A stretch of DNA of 30,734 bases from Dinochytrium kinnereticum. Lineage: Eukaryota > Chytridiomycota > Chytridiomycetes > Chytridiales > Chytridiaceae. A program made the translations under genes and the position numbers. The notes under the pieces are model-generated. The model did not search any database and had not been told where the DNA came from. It saw nothing but the letters and a program-made list of their open reading frames with translations. Position 1 is the first letter of the stretch. Every line of letters starts with the position of its first letter. This document shows positions 30,441 to 30,734 of this stretch, piece by piece. The DNA is taken from the NCBI GenBank assembly GCA_027604005.1, contig JADGJT010000288.1, positions 1-30,734 on the forward strand, written 5' to 3'.

Positions 30441-30734
30441 ACCATAACTTTTTCTGCTTTTTTGCACTTGCTCCTTAAACATGTCCAACAACATTCGGAA
30501 GGGGTCGGCATACCCTTGTTCGTAATCATGATTTATATGAAAGTTGGTTTTACTTTTGCTCAGACTTATGGTCGGGGACTTCGGTCCATCTTTTCGCGGT
30601 AACGCCACCATAACTTTTTCTGCTTTTTTCCACAAGCTCCGGAAACAGGTCGAATACCATTGTGGATGAATCGCCATACCCTTGTTCGTAATCATGATTT
30701 ATATGAAAGTTGGTTTCGCTTTTGCTAAGTACTT
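30441..30734. repeat. Tandem repeat, 166-bp period, reaching the right edge
   Basis: Two copies start at 30441 and 30607 (both with ACCATAACTTTTTCTGCTTT). A second shared block (catacccttgttcgtaatca) starts at 30509 and 30675, also 166 bp apart. The conserved blocks are identical at DNA level, while the segments between them have diverged. The period is not a multiple of three, so the repeat as a whole is not one coding frame. It may continue beyond the window. Confidence 0.85.

Noticed and set aside
30402..30695. Minus-strand frame of 97 codons over the tandem repeat
   Set aside because: The 166-bp period shifts the frame between copies, so the two repeat units are read in different frames; a repeat artefact is more likely than a gene.

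Overview
The window looks like nuclear DNA of an intron-dense fungus, probably an early-diverging zoosporic (chytrid-like) one. The signs are short GT-AG introns (mostly about 45-190 nt), fungal-type metabolic genes, a retrotransposon Gag with a zinc knuckle of the type common in fungi, and cell-surface proteins built from plant-like leucine-rich repeats (LRRs). The lineage call is inference; no rRNA or other marker gene is present. All gene models below were joined by hand and checked for GT/AG borders and reading-frame phase.

Left part (1-10650): the 5' part of fumarylacetoacetase (minus strand, cut by the window or broken); a low-complexity protein of unknown function with a possible PP1-docking motif; a Bmt5-like (DUF2431) rRNA methyltransferase carrying four C-terminal zinc fingers; an aldo-keto reductase with a full catalytic tetrad; and a secreted or membrane-anchored GH27 alpha-galactosidase. 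These are ordinary catabolic and housekeeping genes, separated by T-rich, homopolymer-rich spacers.

Central part (11165-26097): three related LRR receptor-like genes, the most interesting content. The first (+) has one cysteine-capped LRR module, a proline-rich stalk, a transmembrane helix and a cytosolic part with two SAM domains and a C-terminal PPPPY motif, but no kinase. The second (+) and third (-) are mirror-image paralogs lying tail to tail. Each has five complete cap-LRR-cap modules of about 190-200 residues, a Thr/Ser/Pro stalk, a transmembrane helix and a tail of roughly 30 residues. Both have 25 exons with nearly identical exon lengths and intron phases, and module n of one matches module n of the other. 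The five-module array therefore existed before the inverted duplication.

Right part (26590-30734): a two-exon multi-spanning membrane protein of unknown function, a spacer with a perfect hairpin, a stand-alone Ty3/Gypsy-like Gag frame without Pol, and a 166-bp tandem repeat running off the right edge.

Working idea (inference): the three LRR genes form a local surface-recognition cluster, with the SAM-tailed protein as the likely signalling partner and the two long five-module proteins as binding subunits or decoys.
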